DNA of 64,000 nt from Oscillospiraceae bacterium (GTDB taxonomy: Bacteria; Bacillota; Clostridia; Oscillospirales; Oscillospiraceae). Positions 9,145 to 16,063 of this stretch are shown piece by piece (within the stretch, counting starts at the first letter, position 1; each line of letters begins with the position of its first letter). The position numbers and the translations under genes are program-made. Location: positions 53,856-117,855 of the forward strand of contig JAAWHG010000004.1 in the NCBI GenBank assembly GCA_022795735.1, given 5' to 3'. Under the pieces are notes generated by a model that was not told the origin of the DNA, did not search any database, and saw only the letters and a list, made by a program, of their open reading frames with translations.

Positions 9145-9867
9145 ATGAATTATGAAATTGTGACGCTGGAAGAAAAAATCGTAGCGGGGATATCTGCGCG
9201 CACGAACAATACCTCTCCCGATATGGGAGCCGTGATTGGCGGCCTGTGGAACCGTTTTTATCAGCAGGGCGTCTATACTTCCATTCCCGGAAAGGCAAAT
9301 GAGAAAGCGCTGGGCATTTACACCGATTACGCGGGCGACGAAAAAGCGGATTATACCGCTATGGTTGCCTGTGAAGTGACGGAAGAGCCGCAGGGCGGGG
9401 CGTATACGGTTTACCGGGTTCCCGCCGGACGGTATGCGAAATTTGTAATTCACGGCGACATGGTGCAGGCGGTGGGCGCGGCGTGGCAGGAAATATGGCG
9501 GATGGACCTGCCAAGGCGTTTTCAGTGTGATTTTGAGGAATACCAGGATGACAGCATGGAAAATGCGGAAATACATATTTATGTTGGCTTAACGGATTGT
9601 GAGCCGGACGCGGTGCAATCGCGGTGCGGCATTTTATGCAGCCAATGCGGGTACCGCGAGCAGATGGACTGTGCCGGCTGCATTCGTATTCAAAAGCCGT
9701 TTTGGGGGGACAGATGTCCGGTGAAAGCGTGCTGTGAGGAAAAGGGGCATGCGCATTGCGGACAGTGTCAGGAATTTCCCTGCGATTTGCTGAAGGGAAT
9801 GGCTTATGATGAACAGCAAGGCGACGGTGGAAAGCGGATCGAGCAGTGCAGGTGCTGGCGGAAATAA
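9145..9867 (+). CDS. GyrI-like effector-binding domain fused to a DUF3795 Cys-rich domain
   Basis: A 240-residue two-domain protein. Residues 1 to about 155 (YEIVTLEEKIVAGISART through IHIYVGL) match the AraC-effector/GyrI-like fold that binds small hydrophobic ligands. Residues about 165-240 form a Cys-rich DUF3795-type domain (CGILCSQCGYREQMDCAGC, then GHAHCGQCQEFPC), with many paired cysteines suited to binding zinc or an iron-sulfur cluster. ATG 9145 was preferred to ATG 9136 because AAAGG ends directly against the earlier codon. It follows the WYL regulator and ends before a strong hairpin at 9897-9932. The fusion suggests a ligand-responsive, metal-dependent protein; the actual role is unknown. 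Confidence 0.75.
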   Translation: MNYEIVTLEEKIVAGISARTNNTSPDMGAVIGGLWNRFYQQGVYTSIPGKANEKALGIYTDYAGDEKADYTAMVACEVTEEPQGGAYTVYRVPAGRYAKFVIHGDMVQAVGAAWQEIWRMDLPRRFQCDFEEYQDDSMENAEIHIYVGLTDCEPDAVQSRCGILCSQCGYREQMDCAGCIRIQKPFWGDRCPVKACCEEKGHAHCGQCQEFPCDLLKGMAYDEQQGDGGKRIEQCRCWRK

Positions 9868-9896
9868 TTTAGAGCAGTACCGCTTATAAACAGACG

Positions 9897-9932
9897 CGCG
9901 GCCTTTGTTTCGAAAACGAAACAGAGGCCGCG
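9897..9932 (+). terminator. Strong hairpin terminator, first copy of a repeated element
   Basis: A 16-bp stem (CGCGGCCTTTGTTTCG with CGAAACAGAGGCCGCG, one G-T wobble) closes an AAAA loop and is followed by TTTC. The right arm is identical to the right arm of the hairpin at 63816-63851. Confidence 0.75.
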
Positions 9933-9996
9933 TTTCACATATAACAGATCACTGATGGATTGACCCGTCCCCATCTCATATTTTAAACAAGGCCTA

Positions 9997-10024
9997 TTGT
10001 AATTTTCGGCAAATGTGCTACAAT
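9997..10024 (+). promoter_or_regulatory. Promoter for the Asp23 gene
   Basis: TTGTAA (9997-10002), a 16-base spacer ending in TGC, then TACAAT (10019-10024), which makes an extended -10 promoter. The start codon is at 10051. Confidence 0.7.
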
Positions 10025-10050
10025 AGAAAAAACGAAAGGATGGAATATCA

Positions 10051-10419
10051 ATGGCTGAAAACCGGGAATATCTTTCCGCCGCGCAGAAGGGCGGCGTGAT
10101 TCACATCTCCGAGGAGGTAATTGTGTCTATTGCCGCCATGGCGGTGATGGAAGTGGAAGGGGTTTATGGCGTCGGACCCAACCCCGCCCCGGACCTGACC
10201 GACCGTCTGAGCAAGCGCGGCCTGGGCAAGAGCATCCGGCTGGCCTTTGAGGAGGAGAGCGTGACCATTGCCTGCGACGTGACGTTGCTTTTCGGGTATT
10301 CGGTCATCGAGGTTGCCAAAAAGATTCAGGAGCAGGTGACCACCGCCGTTGCGTCCATGACCGGCTGCAAAGTGCAGGGCGTGGATGTAAACGTCTGTGG
10401 GATCACGCTTCCCAAGTAG
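10051..10419 (+). CDS. Asp23/Gls24 family envelope stress protein
   Basis: A 122-residue Asp23/Gls24 protein. The conserved start GVIHISEEVIVSIAAMAVMEVEGV (residues about 16-38) and the C-terminal VAKKIQEQV / VQGVDVNVCGI elements match the family, which forms membrane-anchored networks involved in envelope homeostasis. The start at 10051 is preceded by AAAGGATGG. It has its own promoter and is followed 33 bases later by a flavoprotein gene. A second, divergent family member lies at 52580-52933 next to fakA, so this is a stand-alone paralogue. Confidence 0.88.
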   Translation: MAENREYLSAAQKGGVIHISEEVIVSIAAMAVMEVEGVYGVGPNPAPDLTDRLSKRGLGKSIRLAFEEESVTIACDVTLLFGYSVIEVAKKIQEQVTTAVASMTGCKVQGVDVNVCGITLPK

Positions 10420-10452
10420 CGGGGAGACGAAATTGCGTCGAGGGGTGAGGAT

Positions 10453-11070
10453 ATGAAGGTATTATTGGTCAACGGAAGCCCGCGCAGGGAGGGCAATACC
10501 GCCGTAGCGCTCCAAGAGATGGAAAAGATTTTTCACGCGGAAGGAATCGAGACGGAGCTGGTGCATATCGGCGGCAAGGCGGTCAGGGGCTGTGTGGACT
10601 GCCTGTCCTGCGTGGAAACTGGCAAGTGTTGTTTTGACGACATTGTAAACGAGACGGCGCGGCTGTTTGAGGAGGCGGACGGCTTGGTTGTGGGCTGCCC
10701 CGTATACTATGGCTCCGCCAACGCCACCTTGGTGGCCTACTTGGACAGACTGTTTTTCAGCACCCATTTTGACAAGACGATGAAGGTTGGCGCGGCGGTA
10801 GGAGCGGCAAGGCGAGGTGGCCTGACGGCTACCTTTGACGAGCTGAACAAATACTTTACCATTTCAGGCATGCCGGTTGCGGCGGGGCAGTACTGGAACG
10901 GAGTCCACGGCGCGGCCCCGGGCGAAGCGCGGCAGGATGCCGAGGGGCTTCAGCAGATGCGGACGCTGGCGCGCAACATGTCGTTTTTGATGAAATCCAT
11001 TCAATTGGGAAAAGACAAATTTGGCTTGCCGGAGAGGGAGAAGGCGGTCAAAACGAATTTTGTCAGATAA
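10453..11070 (+). CDS. NADPH-dependent FMN reductase / iron-sulfur flavoprotein-like
   Basis: A 205-residue flavodoxin-fold protein. VLLVNGSPRREGNTAVAL (residues 3-20) is the FMN-phosphate loop; GCVDCLSCVETGKC (about 50-63) is a Cys cluster like that of iron-sulfur flavoproteins; GCPVYYGSANATLVAYLDR (about 83-101) is the second flavin contact. Probable role: electron transfer or quinone/aromatic reduction in the cytoplasm. ATG 10453 has a purine-rich site upstream (GGGGTGAGG). It lies downstream of the Asp23 gene, probably in the same transcript, and 58 bases before the AT-rich ParA-like gene. Confidence 0.87.
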   Translation: MKVLLVNGSPRREGNTAVALQEMEKIFHAEGIETELVHIGGKAVRGCVDCLSCVETGKCCFDDIVNETARLFEEADGLVVGCPVYYGSANATLVAYLDRLFFSTHFDKTMKVGAAVGAARRGGLTATFDELNKYFTISGMPVAAGQYWNGVHGAAPGEARQDAEGLQQMRTLARNMSFLMKSIQLGKDKFGLPEREKAVKTNFVR

Positions 11071-11128
11071 TACAGAGGATATTAGAGGATTGTCACAAGC
11101 GGAGGGTTGATGGAGAAGGGATATCTGC

Positions 11129-12043
11129 ATGGATACGAAAGTACTGTTTGTGGGAAATTATAAGGGCGGAGTCGGGAAGACGACAAGCGTATTAAATTTT
11201 GCAAAATACTTTACAATAGAAGGGAAAAGAATTCTGGTTTTGGATTTAGACCCTCAGAGTTCCCTAAGTGAAATCTTAATCAGTAACAATCATGATTATA
11301 ACGGTCAATTAAGCGACCTAGATGAAACAAAAACATTGAATTATGTCTTTGATTTACATATATCTCGAATAAAAAGGTATAATAGTCTGAATCTGCACGT
11401 TGGTGAGGACATTGTACAGACATATAGAAAAGGAAAATTTGATTTTATTGCATCCAGTTTGTTTTATAAAAACGGAATGGGACTAGATGAGTTGGCGGTA
11501 AGGATGGAGGACAATGTAGAGTATTTGTCCATATTAAAGCAATTTCTTGAAGCCATTTTAAAAGTCGAAACATATGATTATGTATTGATTGATTGTCCCC
11601 CGTCAAATAACTTGATTACGCGTTCTGCCTTTTTAGCATCTGATTTTTATATTATTCCTACTATTTTGGATAGTATTAGTACGAACGGCGTGGCACACTA
11701 TATCCAAACTGTTCAAAAGACGTATAAAAGATATTGTGTGGAATCCGAGGACTGTACCTTAATGAAGCATTATTTTGGTGCGCCGCCGAGGCTTGTCGGC
11801 ATTTTCTGTACTTTTATGAGGGGACAGGTTGATTATAGACAGTCGTTGCGGCGGTTAAAGGATAACGTTTGCCATAGATGTAAGTGCGAAGAGGATGAAA
11901 TATTCATTTTTGAAGAAGAAATAAACAATTATATTGATATTGCAAGAAGTACGGAAATAGGGGATGTGTCTAAAGCGCGAAAGGACTATGAAGCATTGTC
12001 CAAAAGGGTTTTAGACCGCATTATGGCTATGGATTGCGGATAA
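11129..12043 (+). CDS. ParA/Soj-like ATPase
   Basis: A 304-residue P-loop ATPase of the ParA/MinD superfamily. It has the deviant Walker A (NYKGGVGKTT, residues 10-19), Walker A' (LVLDLDPQSS, about 37-46) and the Walker B region (YVLIDCPPSNN, about 150-160). Between A' and B there is a large insertion, and a C-terminal region carries a small Cys/His motif (CHRCKCEEDE). Base composition is clearly AT-richer than the flanking genes, and so is that of its partner at 12076. Chromosomal parA is normally paired with parB near the origin; no ParB-like gene is here, so this looks like an acquired, specialised ParA rather than the chromosome-segregation copy. ATG 11129 follows GGAGAAGGG by eight bases. 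Confidence 0.85.
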   Translation: MDTKVLFVGNYKGGVGKTTSVLNFAKYFTIEGKRILVLDLDPQSSLSEILISNNHDYNGQLSDLDETKTLNYVFDLHISRIKRYNSLNLHVGEDIVQTYRKGKFDFIASSLFYKNGMGLDELAVRMEDNVEYLSILKQFLEAILKVETYDYVLIDCPPSNNLITRSAFLASDFYIIPTILDSISTNGVAHYIQTVQKTYKRYCVESEDCTLMKHYFGAPPRLVGIFCTFMRGQVDYRQSLRRLKDNVCHRCKCEEDEIFIFEEEINNYIDIARSTEIGDVSKARKDYEALSKRVLDRIMAMDCG

Positions 12044-12075
12044 ACAGGATAACTTCCAGCATAAAGGAGTTAATC

Positions 12076-12489
12076 ATGTGTATTTCAAAAGCACAACTTT
12101 CTGAGCTTAATGAGATTATTGATAGATTAAACTTAATACATGAAGCTGAAATTCGGCAGCAATATTTGGCGAGCAAAGTTGAAGATGTCGACTTTTTTCT
12201 GAATATCCTAAAAAAAGTCAACAAAAACAACTTGCGAGAGGGAAAAGAGCGGAGTAAATCCACGACGGATAAAGGGAAGTATATTTATCAAAAAGAGGAT
12301 GTAATAGACCGTTTTCAAATAAATAGTTTGGAGTCTATTGTGTCGGACAGCTCCAAAATGGAACTGACAGCCATGTATTATGCCGTATACAATTCTAAGC
12401 CACTATCCGCCAATACTAAAATGCAGATTGCGCAGGCAATTAAAAGATACATTCATGACATGCAGCGAGCTGACGTTCTGCTGGGTTAA
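12076..12489 (+). CDS. Small helical partner of the ParA-like ATPase, unknown function
   Basis: A 137-residue protein I cannot assign to a family. Residues about 5-60 look like an amphipathic or coiled-coil helix (LSELNEIIDRLNLIHEAEI); a basic, charged linker follows (REGKERSKSTTDKGK); residues about 85-137 form a second helical domain (MELTAMYYAVYNSK, then TKMQIAQAIKRYIHDMQ). The start at 12076 was chosen because AAAGGAG (12063-12069) precedes it; an upstream in-frame TTG has no ribosome binding site. It lies 32 bases after the ParA-like gene and shares its low GC. By analogy with ParA systems it could be the ATPase activator or adaptor, but no ParB DNA-binding domain is visible. Confidence 0.7.
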   Translation: MCISKAQLSELNEIIDRLNLIHEAEIRQQYLASKVEDVDFFLNILKKVNKNNLREGKERSKSTTDKGKYIYQKEDVIDRFQINSLESIVSDSSKMELTAMYYAVYNSKPLSANTKMQIAQAIKRYIHDMQRADVLLG

Positions 12490-12522
12490 GACGAAACGAC
12501 AACACTGAGGTATAACAAAGTA

Positions 12523-12554
12523 CGCGCCGGCAGCTTGTTCAGGCTGCCGGCGCG
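12523..12554. terminator. GC-rich hairpin between convergent genes
   Basis: CGCGCCGGCAGC (12523-12534) pairs with GCTGCCGGCGCG (12543-12554), a perfect 12-bp stem with an 8-base loop. The following T run is weak. It lies between the ParA-like pair (plus) and the FMN-binding gene (minus) and can serve both. Confidence 0.6.
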
Positions 12555-12609
12555 CGCGTTATTGTGGCCTGTGGTACAATGCTCTGCCGGTAAAGTCAAA
12601 TGATAAACA

Positions 12610-13017
12610 TTAATTGAGGGCTGCGCGCAAGGCGCTTTCGACCGCCTTTTTCAAAACCATACTGGAATTGGTTGCGCCGGAAACGGCGTCGACATCGACC
12701 TTCTGCTTGGAAATGATTTGGTCAATCACGGCTTCTGCGGCTTGACCGCGTTCGTTTTTGTGTTCCAAGATTTTAATTTCGGTAATGCGTCCACCATAAA
12801 CCGTGACCTCCACCTTTGCGCGGATAAAGTCAACATCGCACCCGCCAAGATAAACACCGTCCGGAAGATCAGAGATACAGACGTCCTCCATTGTAATTTC
12901 ATTCACAGCCTGCTTATAATCAAAAACGCTTTTCAAATAGATCGCAAGGCAAAGCAATCCAACCCAAATAACGGCTGCAATTATACATATAACCGTTTTG
13001 TTAACAGACCGTTTCAT
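12610..13017 (-). CDS. FMN-binding domain lipid-anchored or membrane protein
   Basis: A 135-residue protein with one N-terminal membrane helix (about residues 9-30) and an outward-facing FMN-binding domain. The segments VTVYGGRITEIKILEHKNE and VDVDAVSGATNSSMVL are the classic FMN_bind signature; the SGAT Thr is the residue that carries covalent FMN in RnfG/NqrC-type proteins. ATG 13017 overlaps the upstream flavodoxin stop (ATGA). It is the third gene of a TetR-flavodoxin-FMN_bind operon, which suggests an inducible extracytoplasmic electron-transfer unit. Confidence 0.82.
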   Translation of the reverse strand: MKRSVNKTVICIIAAVIWVGLLCLAIYLKSVFDYKQAVNEITMEDVCISDLPDGVYLGGCDVDFIRAKVEVTVYGGRITEIKILEHKNERGQAAEAVIDQIISKQKVDVDAVSGATNSSMVLKKAVESALRAALN

Positions 13018-13583
13018 TGCCAGCACCTCGTTATTTTCCGCAACACATGCGCCGGAATTGCTGTTCTCTTACCGGCATTTGCACAGACGGCTTTTCCCAT
13101 TGATTTCATACCGGCGGTTTTGAAGAATTCATCCATGCTCCGGATTGCCCCCTTGCTCTGCCCAAATATCCATGAAAACGGGGCGGGCGTGTTACAGGCA
13201 GTCAGAAGCATATATTTTTTGCCCGATAGACGGGGCTTGGGAAAGGTGGGCGTTTCTTCCATGGCAGTCCCCAAAAGGCGGTCAAAAAGGTTTTTGACAA
13301 CGGCGGGCACATTGGCCCAATATGTAGGGGCCGCCAGAATTATAATTTCACATTCACGGATCGCAGAAACGATCTCCTGTATATCATCTTTTTGAACACA
13401 AGTCCCAGAGACAAAGCACATTCTGCATCCTGTACAAAATGCCAGATTTTTGCTGTACAGATGAATCTTGCTTACGAAATATCCGGCCTTTTCCGCCTGA
13501 CAAATCGTGTGATTTAACATAGCGGCTGTGATTCCGTCTGAATGCGGGCTGCCCAGAATAGCGAGTACACGCTTGGCGCTCAT
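13014..13583 (-). CDS. Flavodoxin family NAD(P)H-dependent oxidoreductase
   Basis: A 189-residue flavodoxin-fold protein. LAILGSPHSDGITAAML (residues about 7-23) is the FMN phosphate loop, FCTGCRMCFVSGTC (about 49-62) is a Cys motif typical of iron-sulfur flavoproteins, and AAPTYWANVPAVVKNLFDR (about 84-102) is the isoalloxazine-contact region. Probable role: flavin-dependent reduction in the cytoplasm. The ATG at 13583 overlaps the TetR stop by four bases and the stop overlaps the FMN_bind start by four bases, so the operon is translationally coupled. Confidence 0.85.
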   Translation of the reverse strand: MSAKRVLAILGSPHSDGITAAMLNHTICQAEKAGYFVSKIHLYSKNLAFCTGCRMCFVSGTCVQKDDIQEIVSAIRECEIIILAAPTYWANVPAVVKNLFDRLLGTAMEETPTFPKPRLSGKKYMLLTACNTPAPFSWIFGQSKGAIRSMDEFFKTAGMKSMGKAVCANAGKRTAIPAHVLRKITRCWQ

Positions 13584-14224
13584 TGCTTGTCCTCCCTGCT
13601 TACAATAGACTGATAAATCATGTCAAAACCATACTGTAAAAATTCATTTTTGGACCATCCCATGGTCTGTTGAATATAGTCTTTTTTGTTTGCCGCAAAG
13701 TGAATCAAGCCCGCCATCATACCCCAACAAGAAAACGCTGTGGGTGCGATTTTGATATCCCGCCGGAGGTCCCCGTTTTCAATTCCGGACAGTAAAAGTG
13801 TCTGGATCATTTCATTTATTTCTTCTCCAATCTGAAATGTCTCTTTTTCTTCCGGAAAATAATCCCGGTTTTCAAAGTCTATGTTGATTGTTTCCAGTGT
13901 AATTTTGAAGTAAAACGGATATTCTTCCTGATACCGTACCAATTCCCGGCAGATAAGGTCATACTTGTCTCTTGTAGATTTCTGGTGCCGCAGAGCGGAG
14001 GAGATATAAGCACAGAGCTTTTTCATGCTGTCCAGTACCAGTACGCTTACAATTTCTTCCTTGTTTTGAAAATAAACATAGAGAGTTGCTTTGCTATACC
14101 CTGCGGTTCTTGCGATATCATCCATGGATGTTGCAGAAATACCCCTTGCCAAAAATAATTCGGAAGCGACCGAGGCAATTTTTTCCCGATGCACATTTCT
14201 TGGTTCCTTTTTTCTCCGCCCCAT
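13580..14224 (-). CDS. TetR/AcrR family transcriptional regulator
   Basis: A 214-residue TetR-type repressor. The N-terminal helix-turn-helix occupies about residues 15-60 (LARGISATSMDDIARTAG, then YSKATLYVYFQNKEEIV). The C-terminal domain has no ligand signature I recognise. ATG 14224 lies 8 bases from a large perfect dyad (14232-14270) that also covers the promoter's -10 box, so autoregulation is very likely. It is the first gene of a three-gene operon with a flavodoxin and an FMN-binding membrane protein, pointing to control by a redox-active or aromatic compound. Confidence 0.92.
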   Translation of the reverse strand: MGRRKKEPRNVHREKIASVASELFLARGISATSMDDIARTAGYSKATLYVYFQNKEEIVSVLVLDSMKKLCAYISSALRHQKSTRDKYDLICRELVRYQEEYPFYFKITLETINIDFENRDYFPEEKETFQIGEEINEMIQTLLLSGIENGDLRRDIKIAPTAFSCWGMMAGLIHFAANKKDYIQQTMGWSKNEFLQYGFDMIYQSIVSREDKQ

Positions 14225-14231
14225 AAAAATG

Positions 14232-14288
14232 ACCCCCTATAATTAAACTACAAGTTTAATTATAGGGGGTGGAGGGTGTCTCTGTCAA
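14232..14288 (-). promoter_or_regulatory. Promoter with an 18-bp perfect operator dyad for the TetR operon
   Basis: On the minus strand TTGACA (14283-14288) and TATAAT (14259-14264) are 18 bases apart. A perfect inverted repeat of 18-base arms (14232-14249 and 14253-14270; arm ACCCCCTATAATTAAACT) with only a 3-base spacer covers the -10 box and the start site. Confidence 0.85.
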
Positions 14289-14350
14289 CAGGTTTCCAGA
14301 ATAAATTTTTATTTTGACAAACAGCCCTCGTTTCAAGGCAATCTCGCCGA

Positions 14351-15445
14351 TTACTTCAACTCTTCCATTGCCGCCTTGGCGTGGGCGATTAAAAGCTCTT
14401 GGATTGCGGGGAGCTCGCCCAGGCCCGTGAGGTCGGTAACCACTTCGTAACCCTCCGCCTCGAACAGCGTTTTCCAGGTATCCTCTTCGTCGCCTGCCAT
14501 ATCGTTGTTGGCGTGGTCGCCGGCCACAATCATCATAGGCCGAAGCACAACGCGCTCATAGTTTCCCGCCTTTACCAACGCTAGCACGTCTTCCAGGGTA
14601 GGGGAGGCCTCGACGGTACCGACAAAATAATTCTGATAGCCCTTTTCGGTCAATACCTCCTGCATCTTGGCGTAGACGCTGTTGGACGCAGCCTCGGTGC
14701 CGTGTCCCATCCAGCAAATGGCGGTCTTGTCGTCGTCATATTCCTTTGTGCAGTCCGCCATTGCGTCGGCCACAGCGGAGAAATCGGCATCTGAAATCAA
14801 AATCGGTTTCCCGACTGCAACGGCGGTAAAGGCGTCGGCGTATTGGGCGACCTCATTTACCACGTCATTGTACTCCAACCCGTCCATCAGATGGGTTGGC
14901 TGTACGACCAGCCGCTGAACGCCATTGGCAACAGCCCGGTCCAGCGCTTCAGTCATGTTGTCGATGACCTCCCCATCTCTGCTTTTCACATGGTCGATGA
15001 TAATCTGGCTGGTGAAGCCGCGCCGTACCGACCAGTCGGGGAAGGCCGCGATCATAGCTTTTTCAATGGCTCCGACCGTCAGCCGGCGGTTGTCGTTAAA
15101 GCTGGTGCCAAAGCTGGCCACCAGCAGTTCATCCGCACCAATATCATCCTGATTCAACGGGTCGTCCAGAGAGGCGTCGCCAGTATCATAGTTTTCCTCG
15201 TCCTCCTCTGCCGGGTCGGCTTCCGGCTCGGGGGCGGGAGTAGATTCCGGTTCTGCGTCGGGGTTGACCTCGGGGACGGGCGCGGGCGCCGCTTCGGGTT
15301 CGGCTTCTGGTACGGGTTCCGGCTGCGCAGCGGGCGCGGGTTCCACTGCGGGGGCTGGCGCTTCCTGTTTGGCGCATCCGGCAAACAACGCCGCCGTCAG
15401 CGTCAAAGCCAGCAGCCATGCGAGCGGTTTGATGTACTTCTTCAT
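14351..15445 (-). CDS. cbiK: Secreted lipoprotein with CbiK-type sirohydrochlorin cobaltochelatase domain
   Basis: A 364-residue exported protein. Residues 1-24 are a lipoprotein signal (LTAALFAGC, lipid on Cys24). Residues about 25-85 are a Pro/Ala/Glu-rich linker. Residues about 95-364 match class II chelatase CbiK (LLVASFGTSFNDNRR), with metal-binding His in VQPTHLMDGLEYNDV, CWMGHGTEAASNS and IVAGDHANNDM. CbiK inserts cobalt into sirohydrochlorin during anaerobic cobalamin synthesis; an outer-facing copy may instead handle cobalt, nickel or haem. GGGAGG (15455-15460) precedes ATG 15445. A cobalamin riboswitch and promoter lie upstream, so B12 represses it. No other cobalamin gene is adjacent. 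Confidence 0.87.
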   Translation of the reverse strand: MKKYIKPLAWLLALTLTAALFAGCAKQEAPAPAVEPAPAAQPEPVPEAEPEAAPAPVPEVNPDAEPESTPAPEPEADPAEEDEENYDTGDASLDDPLNQDDIGADELLVASFGTSFNDNRRLTVGAIEKAMIAAFPDWSVRRGFTSQIIIDHVKSRDGEVIDNMTEALDRAVANGVQRLVVQPTHLMDGLEYNDVVNEVAQYADAFTAVAVGKPILISDADFSAVADAMADCTKEYDDDKTAICWMGHGTEAASNSVYAKMQEVLTEKGYQNYFVGTVEASPTLEDVLALVKAGNYERVVLRPMMIVAGDHANNDMAGDEEDTWKTLFEAEGYEVVTDLTGLGELPAIQELLIAHAKAAMEELK

Positions 15446-15628
15446 AACAAAAATCCTCCCATACTTTTTTGAAGCGGGAAACCGCCTCTTTACATAAGAA
15501 AAAAGTACGAAGGAACAAAAGCGGCCACCATTCTCCATGATGACCACAAGGTCCCCCTCTTGAGAAGGGGGAACATACGGCATCGATCAATTCCTCGTGA
15601 TCCAGGACACAAAAGTCCTCCGTACCAG
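15446..15628 (-). promoter_or_regulatory. Expression-platform leader between riboswitch and cbiK
   Basis: A 183-base untranslated stretch without a gene. It holds a small hairpin of complementary C and G runs near 15556-15575. Next to the ribosome binding site, arms TACTTTTTT (15462-15470) and AAAAAAGTA (15499-15507) enclose a GCGG-GAAA-CCGC hairpin and abut the GGGAGG site. Sequestration of the ribosome binding site is a plausible control mode; there is no clear terminator. Confidence 0.45.
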
Positions 15629-15812
15629 CATCTGGCAGGTCTCCTGACTTACAGCTCAAACACGCGCCGCTGCCTTCCCAACCCTGATCCGGGTCAGTGG
15701 CTGTTGTTTCCAACATGACGGTGCGCTCGCCGCATACAGTGACGAGATCGTACAGGATTTTCACCTGTTTCCCTATTATCCGTCCCCTAAGGACGGCACC
15801 AGAAGCCATATT
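15629..15812 (-). ncRNA. Cobalamin riboswitch
   Basis: On the minus strand the conserved elements occur in order: GGTGCC near 15795-15800, GGGAAACAGGTGAAAATCC, the GCCACTGA core with flanking GGGAAGGC, and the B12 box AGTCAGGAGACCTGCC near the 3' end (15633-15648). This matches the class I adenosylcobalamin riboswitch. It lies in the leader of the CbiK-like lipoprotein and should reduce its expression when cobalamin is plentiful. Confidence 0.93.
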
Positions 15813-15825
15813 TAGTTGTGCTTAT

Positions 15826-15854
15826 AATATAGCACAAATGCTGCGGAATTGCAA
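15826..15854 (-). promoter_or_regulatory. Promoter for the riboswitch-cbiK transcript
   Basis: On the minus strand TTGCAA (15849-15854), a 17-base spacer ending in TGC, and TATATT (15826-15831). Transcription would begin just ahead of the riboswitch. Confidence 0.65.
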
Positions 15855-15875
15855 CAACTATTTTTAGATGCAAAG

Positions 15876-15959
15876 GTAGGGCCCGTATATGTATGGAAGG
15901 GAATCCCCCCTCCCGATAAGCCGGGAGGAGGATTCCCTTTCAGCCGGATGTGCCCCTAC
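15876..15959. repeat. Long imperfect palindrome, possible MITE/REP-like element
   Basis: The two halves of this 84-base segment are near-complementary. The outer ends are GTAGGGC (15876-15882) and GCCCCTAC (15952-15959); the inner arms GGGAATCC and GGATTCCC enclose CTCCCG and CGGGAG around a 6-base loop. It lies between the divergent cbiK and dapF promoters, where no terminator is needed. Confidence 0.5.
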
Positions 15960-16004
15960 TCTCCGGAAAGAAATTTGATTTTAGCAAGACACAAGAGAAA
16001 AAAC

Positions 16005-16033
16005 TTGACGAACACCAAACAGCGCGTTACAAT
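16005..16033 (+). promoter_or_regulatory. Promoter for dapF-dapH
   Basis: TTGACG (16005-16010), a 17-base spacer and TACAAT (16028-16033), 30 bases ahead of the dapF start. Confidence 0.8.
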
Positions 16034-16063
16034 AATGCGAAAAAAACGCGAGGAGGCCCTTTT

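Noticed and set aside
11129..12489. ParA pair as chromosomal parABS near the origin
   Set aside because: No ParB, no parS-like sites, no origin genes nearby, and the composition is foreign to the neighbours.
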